Below, one piece after another: positions 24,449 through 34,600 of a stretch of DNA of 64,000 nt (position 1 is its first letter; the number at the start of each line of letters is the position of its first letter). A model generated the notes under the pieces. It made no database searches, was not told the DNA's origin, and saw only the letters and a program-made list of their open reading frames with translations. The stretch is from a virus. A program made the position numbers and the translations under genes. The DNA is taken from the IMG/VR virus record IMGVR_UViG_3300033141_006329, positions 1 to 64,000 of that record; one strand, 5' to 3'.

Positions 24449-24750
24449 TTTTTATTCCTCCTTAATTTTGCTAGTTCTTTCTCTTGCTTAATCAACAGCA
24501 TTACCATCTTTGGGACCATCCAAATCAATCCACCCGAAAGTTCATCCAGGAACGTATCGTAATCGTATTTGTCTCCCGGCCACTCATATTCGACATCGAT
24601 ACCTTCACCTTTATCAATGATAAGTAGTATTAATTTATCTCCCACTTCTCGTAATTTGAATCCTGAATTTAGCTCATCACTATAATAATCTGATTCTAAG
24701 GGTTTGATCTTACAAATATGAGATACTTTCTTCAATATTTTATCTAACAT
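24445..24750 (-). CDS. Hypothetical protein, paralog of 25346-25663
   Basis: 101 residues. YEWPGDKYDYDTFLDELSGG and MLLIKQ resemble YVWPGNENDFNIFVEALKEN and LQLMNK in the protein at 25346-25663, so the two are diverged copies flanking the YqeY-like gene. The end is basic (LAKLRRNKK). Function unknown. Confidence 0.6.
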   Translation of the reverse strand: MLDKILKKVSHICKIKPLESDYYSDELNSGFKLREVGDKLILLIIDKGEGIDVEYEWPGDKYDYDTFLDELSGGLIWMVPKMVMLLIKQEKELAKLRRNKK

Positions 24751-24751
24751 A

Positions 24752-25143
24752 CTATATCCTTTCTAAAATAGCCTTAACAGTATTCCCATCCGTCAGTCCA
24801 CCAAAATGTTTTAATATAGGACCTATAGCTTTCAGTCTACTCTTATATTTTGAGAAGTCTATATTCTCTCGTATCCATTTTTCCACTTCTTCCTTAGAAA
24901 TTGGTGTAGGCAAATATCTTTGTAATATCTCTAAATAATCTGATGTAGCCATTTCTGCAAAAGTTAGAACTTCGATTTCTAACTTCTCAAGTCTTTTCAA
25001 TATCTTGATAACCTCTGGATCTGTTAGAATTTTCTTAGGGTGTCTTTGAATTTCCCAAGAATGACCGTTAGGGAAGAATATTCTATCTTCTCCCTTTTCA
25101 TTGCCTCTCGCAAATCCTTCGTAATTTGTTCTTGTAGTGTCAT
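24752..25143 (-). CDS. YqeY/GatB C-terminal-like protein, coded in two frames
   Basis: The frame from ATG 25143 (GGGAGG upstream) gives MTLQEQITKDLREAMKREKI, then EYSSLTVILGKFKDTLRKF and a stop at 25024. This is the N-terminus of a YqeY protein. The -1 frame continues it without a gap: ILTDPEVIKIL, FAEMATSDYLEILQRYLPTP, SKEEVEKWIRENI, and LKHFGGLTDGNTVKAIL, which is the rest of the YqeY family through to 24752. The shift must occur near CTA AGA AAA TTC (about 25027-25038). Either a programmed -1 shift on the A run, a real single-base deletion, or a sequencing error. YqeY resembles the tRNA-binding tail of GatB. In the second frame alone the ORF begins with an unrelated N-terminus. Confidence 0.75.
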
Positions 25144-25349
25144 TTGTCCTCCCTTTCACATGGCCACTCACCTTGAATTTGACCGCACTCTAAACACCAT
25201 TCGAATTCGATATAATCACCACCACCAATTCCTATATCATCAGGAACATATCCATCAAAATCTACACCTTCAATATATCCATTATTACAATCTGAAGTCT
25301 TTCCTGTTATACTAGCTAATTTTTTACTACCACAATTTTGACAACTCAT
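25140..25349 (-). CDS. Small zinc-ribbon-like protein
   Basis: 69 residues with two CxxC pairs: CQNCGSKK at residues 3-10 and CLECGQIQGEWPC near the end. This layout fits a zinc ribbon, with a Gly/Asp-rich segment between. It overlaps the YqeY-like start by 4 bases and the upstream gene by 4 bases. Function unknown. Confidence 0.65.
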   Translation of the reverse strand: MSCQNCGSKKLASITGKTSDCNNGYIEGVDFDGYVPDDIGIGGGDYIEFEWCLECGQIQGEWPCEREDK

Positions 25350-25663
25350 AAGCAGTCCTGACTCTTATTCATAAGCTGTAATATAATCCTATGAATACTA
25401 TCAAATTTATTTTCCTTCAAAGCTTCAACAAAAATATTGAAGTCATTTTCATTACCTGGCCAAACATATTCTTCTGTAGATCCGCCCTTACATTCTTCAT
25501 CAACTCGGAGACAAGGAATCCCGCTATGTTCGACTAGACTATAAGTTAGGCCCAATGTATCGTCATAATACGTTGCCAATGGTTTATTTAATAATTCAGT
25601 TCTTTCTGTTTTTCTTAAGGGTATGGTTTCCCTTTCAATATCATTCAAAATTTCTTTTAACAT
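25346..25663 (-). CDS. Hypothetical protein, paralog of 24445-24750
   Basis: 105 residues. The EEYVWPGNENDFNIFVEAL block is shared in outline with the protein at 24445-24750. An N-terminal helical part (MLKEILNDIERETIPLRKTE) precedes it. Function unknown. Confidence 0.6.
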   Translation of the reverse strand: MLKEILNDIERETIPLRKTERTELLNKPLATYYDDTLGLTYSLVEHSGIPCLRVDEECKGGSTEEYVWPGNENDFNIFVEALKENKFDSIHRIILQLMNKSQDCL

Positions 25664-25666
25664 TTT

Positions 25667-26599
25667 TTATCCCCTTTGTTTTGAATTGTTTGATCTGGGT
25701 CTTCTTGGAACCTTCGACCGTTCTTTTACCTCCTTCTTCTTAGAATACTGATTTGTCTCTATGTTAATCCATCTCTTATATGCGCCACCACACTTCTTCA
25801 TTATAGTATCAGCATCTTCAGCATCGAGTTGTTCTTTCCATCTACATACATGCGCTCGCTTTTTGGATATATGTCTAATGTATTTAGTTAATGTTTTTGG
25901 TGTATAACTCAGCCCTGTAAAATTCAATATTCTTCTAATATACAGCGTTGGATTATTTACTATCCTCTCGATGCTATAAATCATATAATTAGATCTCGGT
26001 ACATCAACATAACTATTCCAAGCTTTAATCATATTATCATTATAATAGTTAATGAATCCCTTTAAATTATTTGGACCCCACGTCTGACAAAGCATAGAAC
26101 AATAAACATCTCTAGGATCTCTTATAATGTGCATATACCTAATATTAGGAAAGGTGCGATATAAAAAATCAGCCATTATATTTGTATGTGGAGTTTTTTC
26201 CAAAAGAACATTTCCTCTAAAATTTCCCATACCATACTCATACATACATCTTACAAAAATACTAGCGCAATCCTCAGATATTTCAGGTGACACGAAACAT
26301 GTATCGAATATCCTCTTAACCTTCTTTTCAATAAAAAGATTTCTAGTATTATATCCTTGATGTCTTAAGGATTCTATCATCCTCGATCTAAGGGTGCATA
26401 ATATCTTTTTCTCGAATATATCTTTTCCGACATAATCATTTATAGCATCATACACCCCTCCGCCATCTATGAGAAATCTAGATTCACCAAAATATATAAT
26501 ATCCGGATGCTCAGATAATAACTTTCCCAATACAGATGTTCCTGACCTACCTGTTCCCCCTATAAAGATAGGGCTATTGTATTTAGTCTTATTATTCAA
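25667..26599 (-). CDS. Sulfotransferase-family protein
   Basis: 310 residues. The PAPS 5'-phosphosulfate loop is near the start (FIGGTGRSGTSVLGKLL, residues 12-28), and the 3'-phosphate-binding motif is IIRDPRDVYCSM (about 157-168), followed by a helix with conserved Trp and Asn (WGPNN..WNSYV). This is the P-loop fold of PAPS-dependent sulfotransferases. It would transfer sulfate to a carbohydrate, lipid or protein; the acceptor is unknown, possibly a host surface glycan. The last 30 residues are a basic tail (KKEVKERSKVPRRPRSN), unusual for the family. Sulfotransferases are uncommon in phages. Confidence 0.8.
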   Translation of the reverse strand: MNNKTKYNSPIFIGGTGRSGTSVLGKLLSEHPDIIYFGESRFLIDGGGVYDAINDYVGKDIFEKKILCTLRSRMIESLRHQGYNTRNLFIEKKVKRIFDTCFVSPEISEDCASIFVRCMYEYGMGNFRGNVLLEKTPHTNIMADFLYRTFPNIRYMHIIRDPRDVYCSMLCQTWGPNNLKGFINYYNDNMIKAWNSYVDVPRSNYMIYSIERIVNNPTLYIRRILNFTGLSYTPKTLTKYIRHISKKRAHVCRWKEQLDAEDADTIMKKCGGAYKRWINIETNQYSKKKEVKERSKVPRRPRSNNSKQRG

Positions 26600-26603
26600 A
26601 AAC

Positions 26604-26900
26604 TTAGACTACAAATGAAGTGGCAATGGGACTACCCTCATATGTCGGTTGAGTATCATCCTTATCGAGTATCTCTATCGATCCTCTATTGAAATCCAAT
26701 ACTGAACTTCGAAGTTTTACTAATCCTATAGCGTTCATACTCACTCTCATTTTTGTGAATATATTAGGATCTGATTCCGCTCGTAGTGGAATTAGTATTT
26801 TTAAACCCCTATCCAATTCAATTTCAAATTCATTATTGCCAGGACTATAACCCATTAAATAACCTACTACTTCTGTTTTGCCATATTTAATTTTAACCAT
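26604..26900 (-). CDS. Hypothetical beta-rich protein
   Basis: 98 residues, mostly beta (KYGKTEVVGYLMGYSPG, ILIPLRAESD), no motif. Preceded by a 130-base leader with a promoter-like motif and a terminator-like hairpin, so it may begin a transcription unit. Function unknown. Confidence 0.55.
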   Translation of the reverse strand: MVKIKYGKTEVVGYLMGYSPGNNEFEIELDRGLKILIPLRAESDPNIFTKMRVSMNAIGLVKLRSSVLDFNRGSIEILDKDDTQPTYEGSPIATSFVV

Positions 26901-26929
26901 CTTAATACCCCTCTCAAAAAACTTGTTAA

Positions 26930-26961
26930 TAAAAATTTCGGATTATCCGAATTGTCTCATA
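26930..26961 (-). terminator. Terminator-like hairpin in the leader of the 26604 gene
   Basis: On the minus strand ATTCGGATAATCCGAAAT forms a short stem (TTCGG/CCGAA) followed by ATTTTTATT. It lies after the promoter-like motif at 26997-27020 and before the 26604-26900 gene, so it could terminate readthrough from the RNA polymerase operon or attenuate the leader. The stem is short. Confidence 0.45.
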
Positions 26962-26996
26962 ACTGCTGTTTGTATTTTAAACAACAATTTCTTGCA

Positions 26997-27020
26997 TTCA
27001 TAATTTAATATATATAGTTG
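26997..27020 (-). promoter_or_regulatory. Promoter-like AT-rich motif (copy 1)
   Basis: The minus strand reads AACTATATATATTAAATTAT then GAA. The copy at 44147-44170 differs at one base in 22. Both are directly after a gene and 97-104 bases before the next start codon, on the same strand. The position and conservation suggest a phage promoter. It differs from T4 late promoters (TATAAATA). Confidence 0.45.
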
Positions 27021-27030
27021 AACCGCACTT

Positions 27031-27555
27031 TTAGTCCTTGTATTCCTTTTTCGATTCCTTCACAACAGTAGATAAAAATGCTTTAAAGCTTTCATTGTCA
27101 ATATACATCATGGCCTTCTTCATAAGGAAAGGCACAATTGAAACAACTTCAGCATCATTAAATACACCCTCTAATGTTCTTCTGTTTGAATTCTCATCAA
27201 TATCACCATTGTCTATCAGTGTCATCATTAGACTTTTTATAAATATCAATAATTTTATAGTCTCTGATCTAATATCAAATACTTCAAACCCCTCTGATAG
27301 ATAAGGTTTAAGACTATTTAACGAATATGTTTTTATTATACTTCTAAGAAGCAAAGCCCAAAACTCATCATTACTATCTTTTATTTCTTTTAATAAAAAT
27401 TTAAGTTCATATTTCGATATTCTTTTATTCAACGATCCTAATACTTGTGATTGATTATATTGAAATAAACTTCTCTCATTTACTTCCGAAGCAGACTCGT
27501 CTGCATCTATTTCATCTGAAAGCTGGCCTAATATATAACTATCCTCTAATCCCAT
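27031..27555 (-). CDS. Hypothetical helical protein downstream of rpoB
   Basis: 174 residues, acidic at the N-terminus (SDEIDADESASEVNE) and helical after that. It follows the phage beta-subunit gene by 9 bases and would be made with it, so a role as an RNA polymerase accessory protein is possible but not shown by sequence. No sigma-like motif. Confidence 0.6.
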   Translation of the reverse strand: MGLEDSYILGQLSDEIDADESASEVNERSLFQYNQSQVLGSLNKRISKYELKFLLKEIKDSNDEFWALLLRSIIKTYSLNSLKPYLSEGFEVFDIRSETIKLLIFIKSLMMTLIDNGDIDENSNRRTLEGVFNDAEVVSIVPFLMKKAMMYIDNESFKAFLSTVVKESKKEYKD

Positions 27556-27564
27556 CTATATCTC

Positions 27565-30500
27565 CTATTCAGACTCCAAATGACATGCAATTATCATATT
27601 GTCTAACAACTCTTTTTCTGGATTTATCTTACCTTGCCTAAATTCTGTTTTACCTTGTTGTATTATTTCTGAAATCATTTCATTTTTGGAAGCATGATCC
27701 GAAGATAATGAACCAAACATTTCATCTATTATAATAGGACAATCCCAAGCTAATAATCCATACAAATCCGACTCTCCAAATTTCTGACCACCGCCCCTTT
27801 TCTTTCCTGCTGTTGGTGCTAATGTCTTGGATACATAAGGCCCTACTCCCCTTGATGCCAGTTTCTTAGCTGATAATTGTTCCAACTTCTGTATAAGAAT
27901 AAATCCTATTGTAACGGGATCCGTCGTCATATTAAATTCCGGTAATTTCAGTTTATAACTAGGTTTCAATCCCAATATAGCAAGTGCCTCCAATATATTT
28001 GTTCTACTTGGGCCTTTGAACGGTGGAACTATAATAGACATATACCCCTTTTTCACTACTTGATTTTTCAAATCATTGAAACCTTTATCAGACATCGATT
28101 TTAATTTAGATATAACATTCTTACTATATTCTTTATTATCAGTACCGTCAAGTAATTCTAAAACTGTTCGAAGTAGAGATATAAATCTAGCTTTAGGTAA
28201 ATCTTTAATTCTACTAGCTAACTCTTTAGCTATCAACCCAACATGTGCTTCAGCCGTCTGACCCGTATTCATCCTATTTACAACCCCCAATGGGTTTAAA
28301 ATAATATCAACCTTTTCTCCCCAGGGTGTTATTGGCATGTTTTCATCTTTCTCTATTATAGAAACAACTCCTTTATTCCCATGTCTATTATTCATCTTAT
28401 CGCCTTTTTCCATTTTCAGATGTTGCTCCATAGTGAACTTTATCATTATACCATCAAATCTCTCATTTTTTTCTTTGAATGATCCTAAAGGATATTTACC
28501 ATTTATCTTAGTAAAATGTCCTCTAAATTCTTCATATACCGATTGTAATTTCTCAGGTATATCTTTAACATTTGCATATACTTCTATATTAGAAACTATT
28601 CCTCCTTCAGTTCTAAGATGTTTATATGCCTCAACATCATATGCTGCTTTTGAATGAGTTATGAGTATACCACCCTTATCTATTGTATCTCCAACATTGA
28701 CTATAGATAAAACATCATCATCTGGTTCTAAATATACTTTTTCTTCTTCTACGTGTACTGATATATATTTCTTGGCAGCACTTTCGGATATAACAATCCC
28801 GTCTTCAAAATTGTAACCTTTCCAGGCCATAAACGCGCATAATAAATTAACACCATTTGCTATACATCCTTCAGATATATTCGCACCTTCAGCCAATATT
28901 TGATCTCTCTTGACTGTTTGTCCTATCGCTACAGTGGGTTTAAATTTGCTTAAACCATTCTTACCTGATCCTGATTTGAGAACTACAGAACGAGTATCTA
29001 TGGGTACTTCTTTGCCTGTATCCTTATCTTTAACTATTATCATATCTGGTTTAATCGAAATAATAACGCCATTCACAGGACTCTTTTTTATAAAATTCTC
29101 ACTAAGTAAGTTCGTAAGTAAGGATTCATATCCAGTTTGAACTGCTGGTGGTTCTGCCCCCTCCGTTGGTATTACTTGTCTCGATTGGCCTGTACCCATC
29201 ATTACTCTACACCCATCATCACTTTCAACAAACGGAACCATTGCGGGACCCACACTCAATATTTCTGATGGTTTTACCAAGCTGGGATCTTTCATTGCAA
29301 ATGTGCCTCTAGCATTAGATATAGTTGCCCCCACAGTTAGATGCTGTTGTATTCCAACCATAGGACTATCTGGTGTTTCTAGTGGATCTATATTACCATA
29401 ATATGTATAATGTATATTTAATGCCTTGTGTGGAACTGCTGCTTTATCTGGTATACCTCCTATACCAACTGGCGTGATCCTCGTCATCATAGATAGTTCT
29501 TCCATAGGATTTGAGGTTTCAAGTAATTGACAATTTGGAGAATTTGTTACCTCAGAAAAAACCTTTGTCGGTGATAATGATAATCTAGCTGTTTCATCCC
29601 CTCCTAATTTTTTAGATAAATATTCATTATATGCCGATAATACTTGTTTCTGTATCTGGTTTGTAAACACTTCGGATGTTCTAACCCTTTGTTTATCCAT
29701 AGAGTTTCTATCATCTACTGTGCCTTTGACTACTTCTTCGCATATATATTTTATTACTGTAGGTAGTGTTGTTGGATCACCTTTGGATAATAATACTTCT
29801 CTAGCTACGGGCGTGAGTATAAACTTCCATGATTGGTCTATCCTATATATACAATTCCTTGTTCCTATTTCTTTTATTAATACCCTTTCCCAAAAACCTT
29901 TTTCTTCTATTTCAAAATGGTTTACAGGAAATGATACTACAGATCGTTTAAAAGATGAAATAACTTCTTCTCCTACTATTGAGCTGGTAGTAAATGTTAT
30001 AAATCTATCGTCTAACAATTTTATAGAATCGGGTTTCTTTTCTATACCTATTTCATATTTAATTTTGAATAGTTCCATAGTTTCTTTGAATCCATAATTA
30101 TATCCCAGAAACATCATTATAGGTAATTTGTAACCTGACATATATGCCATCAGATAAGGAGACTTTGTTTGTTGACTATAGATAGTTAGTTTGGCATATG
30201 ACGTTTCTAATCTTCCATGATATGGTTTATAGAAAAATATGGGATGAGTTATTAATTGATTTACCAAAACTTTGGGTTGACCATTTATAACAAATGTACC
30301 ATTCTCTGTTAGGTGTGGTATATCCAATTCTACCGTGTGTACTTCTCCTTCAGGGCCAGATAATTGTATTGTATATCTATCTTTCAATGTCTTCTTTAAT
30401 TCACCCGCAGGACTCTTTATGGGATTTATTTTAACACTTTTAACTTTGAGTGGTAAGTTTTCAGTTTCAAGAGGTTTAAATACATTTGTCAAATCTTTCA

Positions 30501-31617
30501 CGAGTAGTTCGGAAAAATCCTTTTTTCTTTTCTCCATTATATGGGTAGGAACTTGATTATCCACTAATTCTGCTGGTCTGGATATTCTAACTATCTCATT
30601 TCTAGATGTGCTTTTAACTTTGGGTCTGGTTAGAATGGTTTCCGAATATTGTTTCACCATCTTATCTGCTACTTTTTTCTTCTCCTCCTTAGTTTTACCC
30701 TTCATTCTTTTTGCTACAGTTACTGCTTTATCGGGATCACCTGTTACATGATAAACTATTGCAGATGTTACAACTTCATCTGTATCCAATTCATCTATAT
30801 TGACATTTCTATATTCGGGTACTGAATCCATCATATTTTTTATTATTGACTTTACTGCTACTTGAGTTTTTTCGGACCCATATTTCAGTGTATCTGTATT
30901 ATTAACAACTAATTTGGATACTACATCAGTCTCGGCATTCTCAACATCTTTGGGATCTGAACTTTCTAACATAGATAACATCGATCTAATTCTGGCAACA
31001 TTTACTGGTTTATCTTTATCATACAACAAAACAAATCTACCCCCAGAATGATCATAAAAGAATAATAATAATTTATCAAATGGTATATCAGTCCCCTCCT
31101 TCAACATGTTATATATTGGATATATTTTTCTACGTCTTAAACTTTTCATTATAGGTGCATCGAGATTAACTGAATAAACCAATACCCTCTGAAATAGATC
31201 TTCAGGCACACTTCCTACTGCCTCTATAATCTTACTTATAATCATAGCACCTCTACCTGTATTAAACCTCGTCAGTTTAAATTTCTTGGTACTATAATTT
31301 ATCAAATTACTCAAATCCAAATAAAAATTCTTACCTATAACATTTTTATAATCGCCTATAAATCCTTTTACTGGGCGCAATTTATGTTCTATTAATAATT
31401 TCTTATATTGGGGAGTCAGAAGAGTTCGAGGTTTCTTTGTAATTGGAACAAACACATGTCTAACTTGTGTCACCTTTATTCTCATGGCTGTAAATGCTTC
31501 TAAGAATTTATGATTTTCTGTAAGCATAGTAAGACTTATATTTTTTCCATCTATTCCAGCAGGAGGAATAATTAGACTATCTACGGGTCTATATGGTTTG
31601 ATATTTTTAAATTGCAT
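27565..31617 (-). CDS. rpoB: RNA polymerase beta subunit, single polypeptide
   Basis: 1350 residues, close to the length of bacterial beta, in one piece. Signatures include RNIPCL-type region II (ITPVGIGGIPDKAAVPHKAL), GYNFEDGIVISE (about residue 930-941, bacterial beta motif), GDKMNNRHGNKGVVS (about 1075-1089; its Lys/Arg/His contact the nascent RNA and initiating nucleotide) and a C-terminal clamp part (GGQKFGESDLYGLLAWDC). Phages of the phiKZ group have beta split in two; this one is unsplit and closer to host beta. Its ATG overlaps the beta' stop as TAATG, so both are translationally coupled. Confidence 0.95.
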   Translation of the reverse strand: MQFKNIKPYRPVDSLIIPPAGIDGKNISLTMLTENHKFLEAFTAMRIKVTQVRHVFVPITKKPRTLLTPQYKKLLIEHKLRPVKGFIGDYKNVIGKNFYLDLSNLINYSTKKFKLTRFNTGRGAMIISKIIEAVGSVPEDLFQRVLVYSVNLDAPIMKSLRRRKIYPIYNMLKEGTDIPFDKLLLFFYDHSGGRFVLLYDKDKPVNVARIRSMLSMLESSDPKDVENAETDVVSKLVVNNTDTLKYGSEKTQVAVKSIIKNMMDSVPEYRNVNIDELDTDEVVTSAIVYHVTGDPDKAVTVAKRMKGKTKEEKKKVADKMVKQYSETILTRPKVKSTSRNEIVRISRPAELVDNQVPTHIMEKRKKDFSELLVKDLTNVFKPLETENLPLKVKSVKINPIKSPAGELKKTLKDRYTIQLSGPEGEVHTVELDIPHLTENGTFVINGQPKVLVNQLITHPIFFYKPYHGRLETSYAKLTIYSQQTKSPYLMAYMSGYKLPIMMFLGYNYGFKETMELFKIKYEIGIEKKPDSIKLLDDRFITFTTSSIVGEEVISSFKRSVVSFPVNHFEIEEKGFWERVLIKEIGTRNCIYRIDQSWKFILTPVAREVLLSKGDPTTLPTVIKYICEEVVKGTVDDRNSMDKQRVRTSEVFTNQIQKQVLSAYNEYLSKKLGGDETARLSLSPTKVFSEVTNSPNCQLLETSNPMEELSMMTRITPVGIGGIPDKAAVPHKALNIHYTYYGNIDPLETPDSPMVGIQQHLTVGATISNARGTFAMKDPSLVKPSEILSVGPAMVPFVESDDGCRVMMGTGQSRQVIPTEGAEPPAVQTGYESLLTNLLSENFIKKSPVNGVIISIKPDMIIVKDKDTGKEVPIDTRSVVLKSGSGKNGLSKFKPTVAIGQTVKRDQILAEGANISEGCIANGVNLLCAFMAWKGYNFEDGIVISESAAKKYISVHVEEEKVYLEPDDDVLSIVNVGDTIDKGGILITHSKAAYDVEAYKHLRTEGGIVSNIEVYANVKDIPEKLQSVYEEFRGHFTKINGKYPLGSFKEKNERFDGIMIKFTMEQHLKMEKGDKMNNRHGNKGVVSIIEKDENMPITPWGEKVDIILNPLGVVNRMNTGQTAEAHVGLIAKELASRIKDLPKARFISLLRTVLELLDGTDNKEYSKNVISKLKSMSDKGFNDLKNQVVKKGYMSIIVPPFKGPSRTNILEALAILGLKPSYKLKLPEFNMTTDPVTIGFILIQKLEQLSAKKLASRGVGPYVSKTLAPTAGKKRGGGQKFGESDLYGLLAWDCPIIIDEMFGSLSSDHASKNEMISEIIQQGKTEFRQGKINPEKELLDNMIIACHLESE

Positions 31618-34600
31618 TATTTTTGCCTCTCCTCCGTTAGAGGTATTCCCATTAACACTTTCTCTATGGGGCTTTCTGGTGCCCTATCACTTATCATACC
31701 ATATTGAATTGCTTTCCCGAAGTTTTCGAACGAAAATCCCAATGGCCATGATATTATACTAGGTAATGTTTTTATAGAGTACATTTCTGGATTAAATGGT
31801 TCTATTAATCTGGCGGGTTGTTGTGGATCTTTTTTTGCTCTCAATATATTAGATATAATCACCTCCAAATGAGATGAATCCCATCCCCCAGTAGCAGCCA
31901 ATGCTTTATAAAACTTATTATATATTGTCGATACATCTTGCCAGGGATATTTTCCACCAACCAGTTTATCTAATTCTCTTGCAAGTTCTGTAAAGTTTTC
32001 TTGTGTCGGTTCCGCATATAATATCTTATCACCTTTAGTATACATATATGATATATAGGAATCGTCTTCCTCTACTTCTTCTGGGGTATAGATTTTAATA
32101 GGCTTTTCTATAGCTACAGGTATCTCTAAATCACCAAACGTAAGTGTAAAGTGACCTACCTTCATATCCAGATATTCTTTTTCTTTAACAATTGGAGAAT
32201 GTTCATATATAGATTTATTTATCCTAAGCATAACAAATTCAGAATTGCTAAATAGATCATCATCTTCTTGTTTAAAAGATTCTCTGATTTTAGGTTCAAT
32301 ATAATCATCTACTTTAGTCATAAGCTCTTTTATTATATCTAGTTTATTCAATATTAAAACTCCACCAAGATGAAATGAATTGTGGTTCTGCACTGCCCCT
32401 AACATAAATTCATTGGTCTCTGTTTTTATATCATATACAGGATCAATCCAAGTATATATCTCTTTTGCTACCATTATTGGATCGAATCCCTTTATAGGAT
32501 TATCATTCTTTTTAAATGACATAGGTTTAAATTCAAGGTCTTCTGTTACCTTTTCGCAAGGTATCATTTCTTTCTGTGCTGGTATGCAAATCTTTACAAC
32601 AAATTCTACCAATCCTCTCGCATCTCTATCCTTACAATGGAAACGATTACTGAGAGCAGAAATTGTAGTATGATATCCTAATTTTAAAGATATCATTTTA
32701 AACTGTTGTGTTAGATTATAACTTCGTATATATGTGCTAAACCTAGTGCAACCATGTTCGGGCATCGCACCTATAGTATCCAGATACCCTGCCAAAAAAC
32801 TTTTCAACCAATCTTTATTATAACTTAAAAAATCAGGTGCCAATCTCACATCCCCTACACCAATACCCAAAACTATACCTTCAACAATATCTTTATTATA
32901 AGTAAACACTACGTATGTTGCAGATTCTACTGTTGATCTTTTTTCAATTTCCTTGAGTTTAAAATCTAAGCGTTCGCTTTCTCTTATTAATCTATCTATT
33001 TGGTCTTCATTTTCTATACGTATATCAATTGTGTCTGGAGATTTTTTCCCTACACTACCTCTAGCACAATATGCCCCTATAACATAACCTGCTGTCTTGG
33101 GTCTAATTCTATCTTTATTTATAATGAATGGTTCATTGTCTATCCATATGGCATCACCCTTGACTACATCCCCTGCAAGTTTTTCCACCACCTCATTATC
33201 TTCGGCTATTAAATATTTGGTATGCCATGATGTATATGTCTCTTTACCGACTAATCTAAATTCTGAATTCTTGTGCCATTTACATATTGGATTTTTCTTA
33301 ATCCATAAGGGATGATCAGCTTGACATACTAAAATGTGTCCTGTGTTAGTTCCAATGACAATCATTTTATCTTTGGGTGGATGTTTTTGCATTACAGATG
33401 TTTTAACCATTCCATCTTTTCCCTGGATACTACTCACAAATTCTTTTGTTTCTAGATCGCCTTCTATCACTGGTTCTACATCTATATTATCCCAAAGGTC
33501 ATCCATAGTAATCCATCTGTCATTATGGTATACTAAACCTTTAGATGACTTCATTATTTTCTCACTGAGCGAGGCTACTTGTTGTACTGCAACCATTCCC
33601 ACATTTTCTGTTTTTAACTGGGCTAACAATTTACCATAACATGTTCTACAAATTTTCTTACTTTTGCAAAATATAGGACTCCTTAGATTAATAACTCTGC
33701 CTATCATATCTTTAGTTAGTGGTTTCAACACACCTTTCTCGTCGTGAACAAATCTACCTGTCATCCTTTTGAATAGATCCTCTGTAAGTTTAAGTTGTAG
33801 TGTCTGTCTCGTACCACAATTGCCATTATTTACATCTGCTTGAACATTACCAACAACATATATCATCTTTCTATAGCCATATCCACCTGCCCCTGTATTT
33901 AAGGATCTATCTATAGTTCCTTTCCTTGATCCAGCGGCAGCTTCAAAATATTCTTTCGGTGTATATCCTTCATTTATAGACTTGGTTATGGGCGGCAAAA
34001 CATTTCCCATAGGATCTTGAACTAGTCCTTTACATACCATCATTTGTCTTATTTGATTCATTCCTTTAGATCCACCAGATGCCACAATATAATATAAATC
34101 TGAATTCGTATCTTTAAAATGTTTCAATAATGCTACTTCTATTTTATCAAGTATGTCTGATTGTTCTGAAACAATTTTAGTGGCACTTAATTCATCCTTC
34201 ATTTTTATTAAGTGTGGCGGGATTTTGAGTTGTTCCAAATTCAAAGTTTTTGGATATATTGTATTATATTTAAATCCTAATCTCATCAGTCTATCTGTTG
34301 TATTTGCAAAATCTACATCGCTCTTTTCTATGATCTCTTTTAATATATTTGTAATTGTTTTCTTACTTACATCAGCATCTACGAAAGGATACCACTGCGG
34401 CAAAACATTATTAAATATTATTCTGCCTGCTGTTGTTTTTATTTTCTTTCCCTTGTAGGTCATTTCAACTTTATGAGCTATATGTAATTTTTCTGCATCA
34501 GCTATAGAAGAGATGGATTTAACTTTAGGATCTTTTTGGGTGGCAGCAGTAAGTGTGAATATTCCTACGATTACATCTTTAGTTAATTCGAATATGGGAT

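Noticed and set aside
25024-25171. Separate gene beginning with a GTG and reading MSGHVKGRTND
   Set aside because: That N-terminus is out-of-frame reading of the YqeY start, which is clear in the other frame.
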